From Zizania palustris (Eukaryota; Streptophyta; Magnoliopsida; Poales; Poaceae): a stretch of 64,000 nt of DNA. The DNA lies in assembly GCA_019279435.1 (NCBI GenBank), contig JAAALK010000287.1:69691144-69755143 (forward strand), read 5' to 3'. Below, one piece after another: positions 22,706 to 34,490 of the stretch. The position numbers were made by a program, and so were the translations under genes. A model generated the notes under the pieces. That model saw only the letters and a program-made list of their open reading frames with translations, ran no database searches and was not told the DNA's origin. How positions within the stretch are numbered: position 1 is the stretch's first letter; every line of letters starts with the position of its first letter.

Positions 22706-23590
22706 TGATGAGGGTTAGGGTGTCCCGATCTTTCGATGTGAGGATAAGATAAGTTCGATTAGAGGGAGATGACGTTGACGATCTGACTATAACCGTACAA
22801 GACGTTTGTGTTGCGCCTTAGCGATCGATACACCAACTCCGGAGGTTGTCGTGTCCTTGCGGTAGCACGATCAACCCAACCACGAGGGTATTTGTTCCTG
22901 CGAGCAATCGAAGAACAAGCAAGAACAAGATAAACAAGCAACTCAGATTGATAACAAGGTGGAGTTCTGTAACATGTATCCGGCAAACTAGACGATCACG
23001 GGATTACACGGCAAAGTAGCGAGGTTAACTTTTATCTAAACAAAACTCCATCTAAAAGTGGCGGCCAGGGGGGTATTTATAAGGCTAGGGACATGTGGAG
23101 GTCAGCCAAAGGTAACCCTAGATGAATACAACTCGGTTACAAGGCCCATGAGCTTAAATGGTTCAGACTAGAGAAGGAACACACATTGTTTTGATGATTG
23201 CGATATCCTCGGATAGAATCTAGAGGTGTGGCTGGATCTAGTGGAAAGAGGACTTTGCAAGATTTCCAAAACGTTCAAGATCATCCAAATTGGAGCTTCC
23301 ATGTAATAGTTATGCATGATTGAATCTGGTGTTGTCTCAGTAGTCCGAGTCCGAATTAAAAACGTGTAGAACTTTATCTCCACCTTCTCTTGGCACAAAA
23401 GTGACGTCCCAAACTTATATACTATCTTTGGATGGCCTTTACTTGGTCCCCAATCAACTTCCATTATGTTCCGTTCCCTTGATGTACTCTCAATATGTCG
23501 CTTGATCCATGTAAGTATTTCTGTAATTGAATAGCAACACATTTCATGGTGTAGCATACATTGTTCAAATAAATAAAATGTAAATATAAT
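22706..23590 (-). repeat. N 3' LTR
   Basis: It begins TGATGAGGGTTAGGGTGTCC and matches 26402-27274 closely over its full length. The outer boundary near 23590 is uncertain because the second copy is truncated. The minus-strand coding remnant of N runs into this LTR, ending near 23168. Confidence 0.8.
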
Positions 23591-24639
23591 ATAGAATGCA
23601 TGCACCTTGGCTTGTTTATTATAATGCATAAGCATGGTCACATCCCATCCATTGATGTCCTCATCATTCTCTCCTTCTTGGCTACAAACCGTCCTTAGTT
23701 TGTTCTTGTATTCTTAGTCATTGTAGCTCCTAGCAAAAAAATATCATTGTGCAATATCACTTGTTCTTTTGTTACATTGAGAGTAGGAGGAAACCAACTC
23801 TCCTTAGTATTTTGTTGCTCAAGCGTGAGTGAAAAATCACCCTTGATAAAAGGAGACAAAACTGTGGTATTGTTGAACATCTTAGCACACTCTCCTTCTT
23901 GAAAACAAACATGTGTATTTAAATTAAAACAAGATGCTCTCGAGATAATAGGATTAGTTAAAACACCTTGTTCAAGACTATTGTTTTCAGACTTTACATG
24001 CAATTTTAAATCTGAACATATGTAAACTCTATGCACAAAGTATACTCCTTGATCATTTTATTTGCCAATTACATGAAAACTCATTTGAGTAGGACATGGC
24101 AAGTCAGTTCTAGTGAGTAATTTCTCATTTAAAGCACTAAGTTCACAAAGATCATCAAATTCAATATAACCCCAAGTATGTAATGAAGGCATCAATTCAA
24201 GTTCTTCCTTTTCACTAGTAATATGATTGACATGTTTCAAATCCCTTAATGGTTCAACATTAACATGTTCATTCAATAGTTCTGGCATGGATATAAGTGA
24301 AGCATTGCACAACTCTTCTTTATCACAAGGAACAACATCAAAATCATCTTGTGACAAAGGAATTTTAGAAATAGGTTCCACTACTGTTTGCACTAGATTA
24401 GCATTATAAGTGGAAAAATGTGGTTCAGAATAAGCATACTCACCTTGGTTCATCTCATTATTACCTTTAGCAGCCTCAAAAACCAATGAGGTATCTACCT
24501 GCTCAAGTGATGGAATCAGCACAGTAACCATCTTGTTTTCCTTATTTAGACTTGTGCTATGCATATCCCGCAAAACTTTAGTAATAGGAGGCACAAGGTA
24601 TTGCTGCTTCTTTGATTTCATATCATCTTTGCGTAACAA
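23168..24639 (-). pseudogene. N second coding region (retroelement protein of unknown role)
   Basis: Minus-strand frames 24639-24058, 24036-23695 and 23641-23168 are consecutive pieces of one protein. It has the landmarks LHTWGYIEFDDLCELS, HVIGK, HRVYICSDLKL, NDIFLLGATMTKNTRTN, DVTMLMHYNKQAK and ITEILTWIKRHIE. I recall related peptides from gag-type LTR elements in rice and wheat, where the function is unknown. The 3' part overlaps the LTR, so the 5' LTR carries a copy of the same coding tail (27410-26982 on the minus strand). Stops and phase changes between pieces show decay. Confidence 0.6.
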
Positions 24640-24684
24640 AATTGGAGATTTAGAAGCTTTATCATCAAATAATTCACATTGCTC

Positions 24685-25401
24685 TTACTTTCTACCATTA
24701 CACAACCACTCACGCAAAATCCGACTCTCAACATTGCAAGCAAGCAAAAACAAGTGGCCTAAATGACTATATGTGGTATTAGCCAGCAAAATTTGTATTT
24801 CTAAATTAAGCCCTTTCAAAAATCTAGTCATTGTTTTTTCATAGCATTCTTCTAAACCACTGTATAGGATGCAGATTTTAAATTCATGGTAGTACTCTCT
24901 AACGGTTCTATTCGATTGTTTCAATTTTTCTAATATCTCACGAAGAGCACGCTTGTAATAAGAAAACACAAATCTCCTTCTCATCATAATTTTGCAGTCA
25001 TGCCAAGTTTCAGGTCTATTGTCTGTATATGTCCATCAAAAAGATGCAAAACCGATAAATGTTTTTCTAGCAGCCCTAATCATTTGAGCATTAGAAAAAT
25101 CATATTTATCAAATTGTTTATCTACTGCTAGCTCCCAATTGACATACGCTTCATAATCAAACTTACCATCAAATAAAGGTAGAGATGATTCTACCTTCGC
25201 TAGATAATATTTCAATATATCACATCCTTTATGTTGAGCACTCTCCATGTTGTGGCAAATCTGACCAGGAAGTTTTAGTTGAGCATGATCGTCATTTATC
25301 TCCTTGAGCAATCCTATCATGATTAGTAGTGAACAAGAAACATACACAAGAATATGCACATTCCTATCAACTACTAGGTTATGGAGGCTAAAAGGTAACA
25401 C
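24685..25401 (-). pseudogene. N gag-like region
   Basis: The minus-strand frame 25401-25036 contains LPLFDGKFDYEAYVNWELAVDKQFDKYD, the N-terminal signature of plant gypsy gag proteins. The frame 24987-24685 continues with VREYYHEFKICILYSG and MTRFLKGLNLEIQ, the rest of the retrotransposon gag fold. Gag forms the virus-like particle. A stop between the two frames breaks it. No zinc knuckle is evident. The polybasic frame at 25618-25839 nearer the primer-binding site is leader sequence, not a protein. Confidence 0.7.
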
Positions 25402-26386
25402 ACACTCAAGCTTTTTACCATGCTCTTATAAGTTCTTACCAAGCAAGACAGGAGGTGACGGCACCCGCAAACACAAACAACTTCACGAGAAAGGTGTATC
25501 AAAGCTTTGTTGCTCATCTTGTAGAGTAATAGATGAGTATGTGGAGCTATAGGTGGGAAAAGATACTAACAAAGGAAAAACTAGAACCACATTAGTCAAT
25601 GTAAGTTGAATAATCGTTCAAAGTCGGTACTGGGCTGGTCCTAGGCTAGAACATACTAGAGATGCGAGCCTAGACACAAACGATACCACCAAACCGACAA
25701 AGGTAGAACTAGATTTTGTCTTTCTCCACTTCTTTTTTCTTCTCCTTTTCTTTATTCTGCTCTCTCTTTTCTTTTTTTTGGTGTGGCTTTTTTGTGAGCA
25801 CCTTTCTGCCTTTTTTCTTCTCTTTTTTAATAACAGCAAATGAAAAAGCCTTATTATACAGAAAATCTTAATTCAAGACTCTTGAACTTGTACGATACAA
25901 AACAGAAAGGAAACGACCGAATCTGAAGTTAACTCCAACAGGAAACTTGAATATTTCGCTGTTAACTTTCTTAAAAGTATCTAAACTCTTCAATCTGAGT
26001 TGGCATGTGCGAGATATGATAGTTTTATTAATACCTTCACAGCCTGCCCGAATCCAATCTTGAATTCCAATAAACCAAAACTGACTCCAATTTGATCTAT
26101 ACTCGAAAACTAAGGGATAAAAACACCCTAACAGTTGATAAACAGATCCAACACGGTGGTAAAAAAGTGATAAGAACTTGAAACTCTAAATGAACTAGAC
26201 GCTAAGACCAGCAACTTGACTCAACGATGCAACCAAAAACTCAACAAACCCTAACTAAGCAGTACTAGTAAAAGGCTCAAAGTGTTTTGGAATATGGGAC
26301 TGATCTAATCTACTATATTTTTTGGTTTTTTTAGACTGTAGGAAAAAATTACGGTAAAAATAGGGAGTCTCTCACCGATCAACCTT

Positions 26387-26399
26387 GCTCTTGATACCA
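26387..26399 (-). other. N primer-binding site
   Basis: The minus strand reads TGGTATCAAGAGC two bases after the end of the 5' LTR. It is close to the complement of plant initiator Met tRNA (TGGTATCAGAGC) with one extra A. It primes minus-strand DNA synthesis. Confidence 0.8.
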
Positions 26400-26401
26400 C
26401 T

Positions 26402-27274
26402 TGATGAGGGCAGGAGTGTCCCGATCTTTCGATGAGAGGATAAGATAAGTTCTATTAGAGGGAGATGATGTTGATGATCCGACTACAACCGTATAAGATG
26501 TTTGTGTTGTGCCTTTGCGATCGATACACCAACTATGGAGGTTATCGTGTCCTTGATGCAGTATGATCAACCCAACCACGAGGGTATTTGTTCCTGCAAG
26601 CAATCGAAGAACAAGCAAGAACAAGATAAACAAGCAACTCATATTGATAATAAGGTGGAGTTCTGTAACATGTATCCAGCAAACTAGACGATCATGGGAT
26701 TACATGGCAAAGTAGCGAGGCTAAACTTTGATCTAAACAAAAATCCATCTAAAAGTGGCGGCCAGGGGGGCATTTATAAGGCTAGGGACGTGTGGAGGTC
26801 AGCCAAAGGTAACTCTAGATGAATACAACTCGGTTACAAGGCCCATGGGCTTAAATGGGTCAGACTGGAGAAGGAACACGCATTGTTTTGATTATTACGA
26901 TCTCCTCAGATAGAATCTGGAGGTGTGGCTGAATCTGTTGGAAAGAGGACTTCGCAAGCTTTCCAAAACGTTCAAGATCATCTAAATTGGAGCTTCCATG
27001 TAATAGTTATGCATGATTGAATCTGGTATTGTCTCAGCAGTCCGAGTCCGAATTGAAAACGTGTAGAACTTTATCTCCACCTTCTCTTGGCACAAAAGTG
27101 ACGTCCCAAACTTATATACTATCTTTGGATGGCCTTTACTTGGTCCCCAATCAACTTCCATTATGTTCCGTTCCCTTGATGTACTCTCAATATGTCGCTT
27201 GATCCATGTAAGTATTTCTGTAATTGAATAGCAACACATTTCATGGTGTAGCATACATTGTTCAAATAAATGCA
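26402..27274 (-). repeat. N 5' LTR (outer end truncated)
   Basis: It matches the 3' LTR from TGATGAGGG to TTGTTCAAATAAATGCA, then switches abruptly to S2 sequence near 27271-27275. The outer part of the LTR and its target duplication have been deleted. Confidence 0.8.
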
Positions 27275-30200
27275 TGCTACTCCAGACCGTCCTCATAGTA
27301 AGCATCCTCTGTGGGGTCCAACGGGTATGAGTACAAAAAGTACTCAACAAGCCACCGCAAATGCAAGTAATAATGCAGGATAATAAACAAGGAAGGGTAA
27401 TGGCTAACATTGCGGAAAAGTACAGTTTCAGTTATTGCATTTAATGTAATCATATTTTAATCACGCGGAAAGTAAACATGAATATCATCAACATCAACTA
27501 ACTCGAGGGGTACAGTCAGCCCCACCTCGCTCAACAGTCCTTACATGTCAATCCATCATGCACATACATATTCAAAGTAATCTAACTGGGGGATGTCACG
27601 CAACCCGCCCTTGACCGTGGGCTCGGCTTTTCGAAAAGATTTAAGACTCTGATCAGAGATGTACTACTGTACCCACAAGGCACGCACTCATCCCAAACGA
27701 GATGACCCATTCCACGGGAACTCGTGCCAAAACCTCGGCATGAAGTGTTCCAAGCGATAACCACCCGCTCTAGGTTTCGCCGGCGCGCCAGGCCGCATCC
27801 CGGCTAACGTCGCACCCCCTTTTGTGCCACATTGGTACAAGTCACCCGCAGGTGCAACTTGACCCATCTCCAAATGGTGGCCTCGGTTTGGAACAACCCA
27901 TACCTTAGTTAGGACTTACCCACTAGACTTGTGGTTAGTACGTAAGTGTATTGCAACGGATCCCTCAGACCGGTCCTTATAGTGCCCCGGGTGCTACCGA
28001 CCAATGCCCTAGCTTGCACCCGGAACCCACCATGCATCCACTCATAACCACAACTCCAACACCGACAGAATTTCATAGATAAGAAACAATGGGGATCATA
28101 TAGTAGAACCATGTACTACGACTCATTTTTATCCTATAGCGATCGTGTCGATACATTGGACACTAACTAATAACATTTATCATATGGTGACAAGGAGTTT
28201 AGGCTAGAGAGCATGGCTTGGGTTGCACATCAAGGTCGGGGGATCCTAAATAAATATATTGTAAGGGTTCATTTGACTAATGCATGTATAACCTATGTGT
28301 TTTAGCGATAGTTTAATCAAACATGGGTTCAATATGCTCAAAAGATTGGTTTGGTGACTTGCCTTGTTTAGCGAAAGGAGAGGGAGGGACTTCGGGGAAG
28401 TACTCCGGCTCCTCGGCGACGTCGTAGTCTTTTTAATATAATAAAGTAAAATAAAATGAATACAACATTCAACCAAACAATATAACATCACATAATAATC
28501 ACATAGGGTTAAGTTGGTTTGATTAAAATAAATCAAGTTGTTAGGGTCCTGAAATTCAGTTTATAGATAATTTTTAAAAGAAATTAAACTAAAGTGTTGT
28601 CCCTTGAAAAAGGGTTTTAAAAGTGGTTATTCTTATTTTTAAGTTCTCTAATAAATTTTAAATGAAAGTTCCATAGAAAACTTAATGGTTTGTTCATATT
28701 AACAGGAAATAAATAAACACAAAATTTACTGGATTTTAAATAATTTACATTTTTAAACTAAGGGTACTTGAATGTCCATTTAAATAAACATGAAATGTCC
28801 AAAGTAAACCTACTGTTTTTATTGCATAAACATGTAGAGAATAATATTATGAATTTTCTGAAATTGGAATGGCAATTTTTAGAGTTCAAATGCGCCAGAT
28901 ATGAATTTTACAAGTTTAAAAGTATTTCTGAACCTCATTTTCAATTTTTAAACCCCTCGGGTCCACGGTGAGCCAGGCCCACGGTGAACCCGCGCACTGT
29001 GCGCGTGCACCGGGTCGATCCGAACCGTTGGATCCAGATCCAACGTGCGCAGGCGAGGCGGGGCGCGTAAGTCGACGTGGACGGCCAGGATTAAAACGTT
29101 TGAACCGGTACGCGATGGATGGCTTAGATGCGATGCGGGGTTTTAAAACTAACGGACGCACGAGATTAAAACGTACCCCTTCGCCGAGATCTAACGGAAT
29201 AGATTAAACCGCACGCGGGGATTAATTGTCACCGTCGGATCCGGATCGCACGGTCGTGCGTGAATCCGACACGGCACGGGTACTCGACCCGTGCCGGTCG
29301 TCTTCTCCGACGACGGCGAGCGGGCCAGCGGCCACGGCGAGCGACGGCGATCGAGTCTAAGGCCTAAAACGGAACGAGGGTGGCATGGGGATCATGGGGG
29401 TACCCTTGCGGTGACGAACGGTCGATGGAGCTAGGCCGGCGACGAGCGGAGGCGGTGGAGGCGTGCGGGTCCTCGGCGGCGACGGCGATCCGGCGAGGTT
29501 CGTCGACGATGGAGTGGTGGCCGGCGTTGGGGAGGTCCTTGCGGTTGCAGCGGTGCGGTCGGTGAGGGCGGAGGGGGACTCCGGCGATGGCGATCGACGG
29601 CTGGAGGTCGGGCGGCGGTGTTGCGCTAAAGACCGAATGGAGGGCGCTCTGTTTGGTCTGAGTTCAATTGGACGCGTGAACCGAGCGCGGCGGGGGTGAG
29701 GGGTTTAAATAGGGTCGTCGGCGAGGGATAACGGGCGACGAATACAAGGAAAGGGGAGGGGAGGTATTCAATGGCGCCGGTGAGCCTCGGCCATGCACGC
29801 GAGCGCTGATCTCGTGGTTTAATGGCGAGGGTTTACGGGGGGAAACGGTCGGGGGAACGCGGGGAATTCAATGCCATCGAGTAATTAAGGTGAGGGGGCC
29901 GGCGAGAGCGAATCCGAGGTGGAGCTAGGGTTTTGGCCGGCGAGGGGGGATTTGGGGGCGGATCCCGCGGGGAAGACGGGTCCGACAGGCGGGCCAAGGT
30001 GGTCAGCGGGTGCGAGCGCGCGAGAGAGGGGGCTGACGGGTGGGGTCGAGGCGTCAGGCGCGCGCGCGAGGGGAGGAAATCGGCGCCGACAGGTGAGGTC
30101 GGCTTGTCAGCCTAAGGCGCGCGAGGTAACGGGCTGGGCCGGCCGGGAGAGAGAGAAAGGAGGGAGAGGGGCCCATTACTGTTTTAAAACATTCCTGAAT

Positions 30201-30450
30201 AAAAATAATTCCAGAAAATAGATGAAAATCTTAGGGATACTTCCAAGGTTGGTAAAAATTTATAAAAATTCTCAAAAATATATCTTGGTCTTAGGATCAT
30301 ATACAAAAGTTTCACCTCCTAATTTGGCCATCTACTCTATGCTGTAGTTCAATTTGGTATAAAGAGGTATTTAAAGTATTTTCAGAAATATATATTCCAA
30401 GAAATTGAATTAATAATATTTTTATTGTATTGAAAATTTGGGGTGTTACA
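27274..30450 (-). mobile_element. Truncated LTR S2 (same family as S1)
   Basis: The right end is complete, GGGGTGTTACA at 30440-30450, the inverted TGTAACACCCC start. On the minus strand the order matches S1: GC-rich promoter zone (28950-30180), the dinucleotide- and CpG-rich leader, then the shared 3' half including CTCGAGGGGTACAGTCAGCC in reverse near 27505. About 200 bases of its 3' end are missing at the junction with N. A TATTTAAA box lies near 29703-29712 on the minus strand. Frames at 28916-30221 are by-products of the GC-rich zone. Confidence 0.75.
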
Positions 30451-33400
30451 CTTATCAACCAACTCTGGTTTCCACAGCCATCGTGTCTTTGCTTGGGCTT
30501 TAGGATAATCGAGCGGGTTATCCTCGAACTCTTTGGCCTTTTTCTTTTTGAGATAATCAGCACGAAGACATTGTAAGCGTCTCTTTTGAGACTTAGTCAT
30601 TCCCGGTGGTGCCCATGAGTGCAACGACTTTGTTTCCTGAGCAACAATTTTGCTATTGAAAATTTTGGCCGAATGGGAAGTACTCAACTTAGCCTTGCTA
30701 ATTTTGCGGCGACTATAAATATCTTCTTGTACACCACCGATCGGACCGGTCATGCTGGGCCGATCAGGCCGGTTGTTGTCGGGAATCTAACGAAGGGTGG
30801 TCAGACTAGCCATGGGAGGCTGGTCAAATCAGTGTGCCATGGCCGATCGGACCGGCCCTAAGGCATCAGTTGGACCGGCATATGTATCTTTGGCGGTTTT
30901 CTCACTATTGCCTCCGCCTTGTTTCGAGAGGACTTCTTCAGAGGTTGGGATGTTGCGAGTGTCTATTTTACCAACAATGGTTGTTTCATTGAGTTTACAT
31001 CCTTGGTCCCTTCCCTTTATCTCCGAAGATCTAGGCCAACTTTTTTGAGCACGACCATATACTCGCCTTTTTGCTGATCTCTCCATTTTTGCTGGTCCTT
31101 GGTGGAATGGTGTTTCGGATGGCGAGACCGACATCCATGGGGCAAAGTATTGAAAAGGATAATCATAATGGGGCATGGGGCATGCTCCCATGTCATCATC
31201 AGAAAACCATATGAATAAAATGGCTTTAAAGCTTCCAATGACTGATGGCTATTACCAAATCCTTTCTCGGGAGTCGAATTTGGTCTTTCTAAATTATTAG
31301 GCCGATTATTTGCTCTTTGTTTGGCATATGCTCATACTTCTTGAATAGCACATCAAAAGTAACTCCCGGTCACCCAACCATCTTGTCGCCAAGCGGTTTC
31401 TCTTTGTCCATAGAATTATGTGTATCTGACCGAGGGTCTCCAACTACAATATTCTTTCCTTTAGTTGATTCGGTTTGATCGGGCCGAATCAACACTTTGG
31501 TATTGCAATCAATACTAAGGAGAGAAGGATCATTTTCAAACTTCAACCGTACTTCATTGATGGCCGATTGAATTTGTTGGTGGGAAACATAACACTTATT
31601 AATAGTATGAGTATAAGAGTCAAGCCACTTATAGTACGTACGACCTCCTAGATCCTCCATCGATGGGATGACTTGGCCTTCACGCACCTTGATCTGTCCC
31701 TTCTCCAAAAGATAGTCGAATATCTTATCACACTTGGTTAGATCAAAGATATACTTACCCCCTGAACTCTTTTGAGGTGTTGGCCTGAAAATAAAGCATA
31801 CGAATGGATTTTCCTCATCAGTCCAAGTCCATTCGACTGTATAGACATCAAATTTCTTACTTTTGCTAGATGATCGCTCACCGGCATTCTCTTCTAAGTC
31901 GTCCTTGGATTTTCCCTGGTCCACGACTCGACTTTCAATAGCCAGAGCGCTTCGTAATACCTGACCAATATCCATGAAAGTCTGACCATGCATAGCTTCT
32001 CTAATGTGGTCAAGCAAACCATCAAGTGCAAGATCAGCTAAGTCTTTGTCGCTAGTAGTCAAGTTAGAGTATCGGCTTTTGGTTTCTAGGACCCTCTAAA
32101 TGTAAGAGTCAATGGTCTCACTGGTATGTTGTTTAACCGATCTCAAAGTATCTAACTGACACTCTATTTCACTAGGAGATAACTGCATGTGAAACTTTTG
32201 GACTAAATCTTCCCAAGTAAAAATGGAATGAGAAGGAAAGGACATAAACCATTCATAAGCAATTGCGCATAAATATAAAGAGAACAAACTAACCTTATGT
32301 TCATTGCAACTACTCGCCTCACCACACTGGACTAAGAATCATGCTATATGGTTGCTTGTGGTCTCAGCATTGTTGCCTCTGAATTTTGTGAATTTCGGCA
32401 TTTCGAAACCATCGGGAAGCTTGCAATACTCAAAATATATAGGATACGACTTTTGATCAATCCGATCCTTTGATTCGACTTCTAAATACCTCTTGAGCGT
32501 GGTGAACATTTTCTTCCTCAAACATTTAGGCATTGTATTGCTACCTTGTTGCACTATTGGCCTAAAAGGAGAGGGCACAACGGGGGTGTGAGCAGAGCTG
32601 TCCCGCTGGCCATGGGGACTAGTAGTGGAATTGTTATTTTTGATCAGCATATACTGCGTATCACCACTTGCTGCTGTTGCGTGCGAATAGATTGAACGTG
32701 GAGGGCTAACATGTGGCGTCGAAATAGTATCGGTAGGGTGAGGGTAATAACCCTAGACCGGCGTGGCGTAGTAGGTTGCTTGCCCAGACCCATATACATG
32801 TGGAGTAGTGAGGGGCACAACGGGCATGGGAAACGGAAACATCGGCGTGGGTGGCGGCGCAACAATTACAGCAGGGCCCGCGTCGGTCAGACTAGCCTGA
32901 TGTGGCCGGTCGGGCCGACCATGCTCGTTCGGTTGGACCGACCAACTAGGCCCGGTCAAACCGATGCTTGTCGGGGATACACCGATCGGACCAGCCCAAA
33001 AGCTGGTCGGACCATCCATCGTTGGTGGTATAGTGGTACCAGGGTGATGGTTGGGCGTTGCGGTTTGGCAGGCATCGATCTGACCGGCCTGGTACAGCCG
33101 GTCGGACCAACAAAGGTCCTCCGATCGGACCGACCAACTAGGTTCGGTATGACCGACAAAGGTCAGAGGAGCTTCGGCCACGAAAGTCGAGGTTGCGGGC
33201 ATGATATCTTTTTCTCCGCTCCTATCTATCCTATTGTGCATGCAATGAGTAGGGGGAGCGCTAACAATCATATCGGGGGAAACGGCCTCAGAAAATCCGA
33301 ATATTCTAAACATTGCCTCTGCCCTAGAGTTTATTATAGGAGCCAAATGTTTATCCAATGTGGCGTTAATTGCCTGACTAAGAAACCAAGGGTTGGTTTC

Positions 33401-33531
33401 GGAGTCTGTGATGAGTGATTGACAGATTTTATCCTCTAGATTCGAAGGGGTTCCTTCGAAGGGGTTCAGAGGTTGTTTCACCGAAGGGTTCGGTGGGTTC
33501 AGTTGCTGCGTCTGTTGCAGCGGAGTGTGAC
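30451..33531 (-). pseudogene. G1 gag polyprotein, main part
   Basis: The minus strand carries gypsy gag with the landmarks MPKFTKFRGNN, IAYEWFMSFPSHSI, TWEDLVQKFHMQLSPSEIECQLDTL, SDKDLADLALDGLLDHIRE and a zinc-binding-like YYKWLDSYTHTINKC. It ends toward pol with WAPPGMTKSQKRRLQ and WLWKPELV. Between the start and the capsid domain is a long spacer (about 33160-32880) made of repeated GPTGPSWSV-type peptides. Several stops and frame changes (near 32340 and 32090) disable it. Its N-terminus lies beyond L5 at 50468-50842 and its C-terminal continuation is cut by S2 at 30450. Confidence 0.85.
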
Positions 33532-33935
33532 TGTCGGAGGGGTCCAACAGTACACGATGACTTGGTCATACCAAAGGGTTCGGTACTTTGGGTGGTACAT
33601 CGGAGTGTGTACCGGAGGTTGTTTACCCGGAGAGGTCTCCGAGGTACTGGATACACTTGTTTGTCTGTTCGTGGTGCGCAGGTGATGTCGGAGGCGACGG
33701 ACGGTTCGCAGCAAGTGAACCTAGGTCAAGCGGGAGGCTTGATGCCGGGTGAGCGGGGAGCTCGGTCACGAAGGATGCGTGGGGTCGAGGTCGGTCCTCG
33801 GGTCAAGGTGCGCCAGGCGAAGACAGAGAGTGTGGAGGGTGGCTCCGGTTGAAGGTACCCCGAGACAAAGTACTCAGAGGTGAGGCACTTCGAAAGGTAC
33901 TCTGAAAGGAGTGATTTCTGAGTATGGTGGATATA

Positions 33936-33967
33936 CACTACTAGAAAACACCCCCTGTAGCTACGCC
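33936..33967 (+). repeat. Large CACTA left terminal inverted repeat
   Basis: It starts CACTACTAGAAAACACCCCC and continues through CTGTAGCTACGC. Against the right terminus it differs at only about three of the first 30 positions. Confidence 0.92.
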
Positions 33968-34345
33968 AGAATTAGGGTCTAGACACGCTTTATTTCATAT
34001 CTATGTCAATATAGACACGCTTTCATAAAGCGTGTTAGAAGCGTCTTCGTACGTACCGCGTCAGACCTTGTAGAGATGAATTATTTATGCGTTGCTATGA
34101 AAGTAAGAGACAGTGTATAAACACGTTATTTGCATATCTATAAAGTTAGATACAGTTTAGTAGACACATGTATAAAACGTCTGTAGTGATGTAGTTACGT
34201 AGTATTGTGACGTTACATTCACGTTAATAAATGTAGATACAATTTATAGATACATATAGAAATTATGTCTAATAATATAGATGCGTTTTATAAGGACGTC
34301 TTATTGCGCAGTAATAAGTATAGAGACGAATTTGTAGAGGGCGAA

Positions 34346-34490
34346 ATGTGACGTGGCAGATGATGTGGAAGATGACGTGGCAGATGACGTGGAAGATGAT
34401 GTGGCAGATGATGTGGCAAATTACGTGGAAGATGATGTGGCGATTGACGTGGCATGTGACATGGCGGATGATATGGCAGGTGACACGTTT
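34346..34490. repeat. 12/24-base tandem array near the left end
   Basis: About eleven units of the type GATGACGTGGCA or GATGATGTGGAA follow each other with a 12-base step, alternating CAGATGA and GAAGATGA forms (24-base higher period). The array lies in the subterminal zone where TNPA of En/Spm is known to bind repeated 12-bp motifs. The acidic and basic frames that cross it (34348-34550) are repeat artefacts. Confidence 0.85.

Larger units (their letters stand above)
22706..27274 (-). mobile_element. Gag-only LTR retroelement N
   Basis: Two direct LTR copies (22706 to about 23590 and 26402 to about 27274) flank about 2.8 kb. A minus-strand primer-binding site complementary to initiator Met tRNA lies next to the right LTR, so the right LTR is the 5' one. 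The interior carries a gag-like region and a second coding remnant but no protease, RT or integrase, so N depended on other elements. The left flank GATAC (22701-22705) is one half of the target duplication. The right half was lost where S2 abuts. Confidence 0.8.

Noticed and set aside
32711..33852. Long plus-strand frames (235 and 145 codons)
   Set aside because: They are antisense to the G1 gag spacer or lie in L5, and arise from the repeated GGTCGGACC-type words.
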